Assembly: GCA_042408965.1 (NCBI GenBank)
Contig: JBHOQN010000170.1
Location: 1-64,000, forward strand
Length of the DNA stretch: 64,000 nucleotides
Direction: 5' to 3'
Origin: Thermogemmatispora sp042408965
Lineage (GTDB): Bacteria > Chloroflexota > Ktedonobacteria > Ktedonobacterales > Ktedonobacteraceae
Every line of letters begins with the position of its first letter. The stretch's first letter is position 1. This document shows, piece after piece, positions 62,747-64,000 of the stretch. The translations under genes and the position numbers were made by a program. Under the pieces are notes generated by a model. That model was not told the origin of the DNA. It saw only the letters and a program-made list of their open reading frames with translations, and made no database searches.

Positions 62747-64000
62747 ATGCGATTCGTCGATTCAGCCCAGGCTGAACAGAGCGAGCGCCTGACGCAGAGA
62801 CTGCGCTCGCTTCTGGTGCAACTCAATGCTCTGCAGAGAGAGGCAGAGCAGGCGGCCTCGCCCGGCGTGCGCGCGGGTCTGGCGGCGCTCGAGATGGAGC
62901 TGCGCACACTCCTGGAGGAGGTGCAGAGCTTCGAGCACGATGCTGAGCTGGAGACGCTGGAAACCCTGACGCTGACGGAGGCCCTGAGCCTCCTGGTAGA
63001 GCAGACGGCTGAGCGCCTGGGCCTCGCTAGCCGCGTGCAGGTGACGGGCGAGGAGCACCCCCTCGATCCTGGCAGCGAGCAACTGCTCTACCGCATCGCC
63101 CGCGAGGCGCTCTATCGTGTGGAGAAACACCAGGGCGTTCGCCGGCTGCGCCTGCTGCTGAACTATGGCCGTGAGGCGCTGCTGATGAGCATCGAGGATG
63201 ACGGTGTCGGCGGGCCCGGGCTGTCGGCACCACCTCCCTTCGCTCCGCCGAGCTCTCTGGCGGATTCTCTCCTGGAGGCGCTGCGTCGCCGCATGAACGA
63301 GCTTCACGGCACGCTGGAGATCACTAGCACGGGGGACCAGGGCACACGCCTGCAGGTGCGCTTGCCCTATACACAGGCACAGGCTGAGGAGCGACCAGCA
63401 ACGACCGCAGCCCTGGAGGCGCTCTCGGCGAGCGCGAGCGTGCTCTCCTCTGCTCCGCCAGGGCTGCGCCTGCTGATTGTGGAGGGCCAGGCGGTCACGC
63501 GCGCTGGTCTGCGACGTTTGCTGGAAAGCTACCCTGACCTGCAGGTCGTCGGCGAGGCCGCCGACGGCGTACAGGGAACGGGTGAGGCCCTCGAGCTGGG
63601 ACCACAGGTGGTGCTGCTGGATATGCAACTGCCGGGCGGCCAGAGCCTGGAGACCCTGCAGCAGATCAAACAGCTGAGTCCTGATACGCGCGTGCTGGCC
63701 CTCTCAACCTCGGAGCGTGAGGAGCAGCTCTACGAGGCTCTGCGCGCTGGCGCGGACGGCTATGTGCTCAAGGATATTGCGCCCGATGACCTGGCGCAGG
63801 CGGTACGCTCGGTGGCGCGTGGCGAAACGCTGGTGCAGCCTCAGCTCGCTGGCCAGCTTCTCCAGCGCGTTGGGCGCCAGGGACGTGGCCTGGCCCCCGA
63901 TGCCCTGACCGCTCGCGAGCAGGAGGTGCTGCGCCTGCTGGCTCGCGGACTGCGCAATAAAGAGATCGCCCGCCAGCTCCAGGTCAGTGAGCGCACGGTG
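62747..64000 (+). CDS. Fused HATPase - receiver - LuxR-HTH signalling protein (partial, 418+ aa)
   Basis: The frame starts at ATG 62747, with GAGGAG 11 bp upstream, and runs off the window without a stop. Residues 1-95 are coiled coil; there is no HisKA_3 phosphoacceptor His motif. Residues 110-208 resemble the NarX/LiaS HATPase: an altered N-box REALYRVEKH, where the normal Asn is Arg, and the G box EDDGVGGPG. Residues 241-355 are a receiver domain with Asp292 in VVLLDMQLPGG and Lys342, but the acidic pair is EG instead of DD. From 385 is a LuxR-type HTH (LTAREQEVLRLLARGLRNKEIARQL). The C-terminus lies beyond 64000. It follows clpB by 48 bp. Confidence 0.85.
   Translation, partial: MRFVDSAQAEQSERLTQRLRSLLVQLNALQREAEQAASPGVRAGLAALEMELRTLLEEVQSFEHDAELETLETLTLTEALSLLVEQTAERLGLASRVQVTGEEHPLDPGSEQLLYRIAREALYRVEKHQGVRRLRLLLNYGREALLMSIEDDGVGGPGLSAPPPFAPPSSLADSLLEALRRRMNELHGTLEITSTGDQGTRLQVRLPYTQAQAEERPATTAALEALSASASVLSSAPPGLRLLIVEGQAVTRAGLRRLLESYPDLQVVGEAADGVQGTGEALELGPQVVLLDMQLPGGQSLETLQQIKQLSPDTRVLALSTSEREEQLYEALRAGADGYVLKDIAPDDLAQAVRSVARGETLVQPQLAGQLLQRVGRQGRGLAPDALTAREQEVLRLLARGLRNKEIARQLQVSERTV

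Noticed and set aside
62762..63628. 288-aa minus-strand frame near the window end
   Set aside because: Opposed to the plus-strand sensor-regulator gene, which has clear domains.

Overview
The window is GC-rich (about 60% by eye) bacterial chromosome. Its content points to the phylum Chloroflexota, class Ktedonobacteria, and probably to a Thermogemmatispora-like thermophile. The pointers are the group 1h [NiFe]-hydrogenase cluster with its DUF5947/DUF6084 companions, a very large HTH/NB-ARC/WD40 protein, the Ktedonobacter style of TIR domain, an AtpZ-led F-type ATP synthase operon, and many lineage-specific small membrane proteins. The assignment is inference from gene content; no rRNA or tRNA gene is visible here.

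Layout. 1-130: right end of an IS200/IS605-type element (TnpB C-terminus plus terminal hairpin). 0.14-6.5 kb: small membrane proteins, a glucosaminidase-domain protein, an FtsH-like AAA protease ending in a textbook terminator, and a membrane-fused spermidine-synthase-like protein. 6.5-16.6 kb: a cyclase-family hydrolase, glutamine synthetase, a GCS2-type ligase, a 1194-aa STAND protein with 14 WD40 repeats divergent from a sigma-factor-like gene, and an esterase. 16.8-18.1 kb: a trypsin-like protease fused to a TIR domain. 18.1-25.2 kb: housekeeping block (hflX, cvpA, rlmN, rpmB, asp23-like, fakA/fakB-like). 25.2-31.4 kb: mostly uncharacterised genes, a D-2-hydroxyacid dehydrogenase, a PAP2 membrane protein and a glycosyltransferase. 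31.7-32.3 kb: an orphan NarL-type response regulator. 32.5-40.4 kb: complete atpZ-B-E-F-H-A-G-D-C operon closed by a 17-bp hairpin. 40.4-41.5 kb: TPM-domain secreted or membrane protein.

41.8-56.8 kb (all minus strand) is the centrepiece: an 18-gene, mostly overlapping hydrogenase operon. Transcription order is hhyS, hhyL, NifU-domain protein, DUF5947, DUF6084, two unknown conserved proteins, maturation protease, a 34-aa membrane peptide, hypA, hypB, hypF, hypC, SIS protein B, a second HypC-like protein, SIS protein A, hypD, hypE. The small subunit has the Cys-x-x-Asp proximal-cluster motif of oxygen-tolerant high-affinity enzymes and no Tat signal. The most unusual feature is the paired SIS-domain genes. 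Compared with GmhA, one keeps the sugar-phosphate loops but has lost the metal/catalytic residues, and the other has the reverse pattern. They bracket a HypC paralogue that lacks the essential N-terminal cysteine. This looks like an undescribed maturation module.

57.5-64 kb: a VCBS-like membrane protein, nfo and scpB, clpB with a clear promoter, and a partial gene fusing a degenerate histidine-kinase ATPase domain to a NarL-type receiver and LuxR HTH.

How the genes work together: the hydrogenase could feed electrons from trace H2 into respiration, and the ATP synthase would use the resulting proton gradient. The TIR-protease and STAND genes look like conflict or signalling modules.
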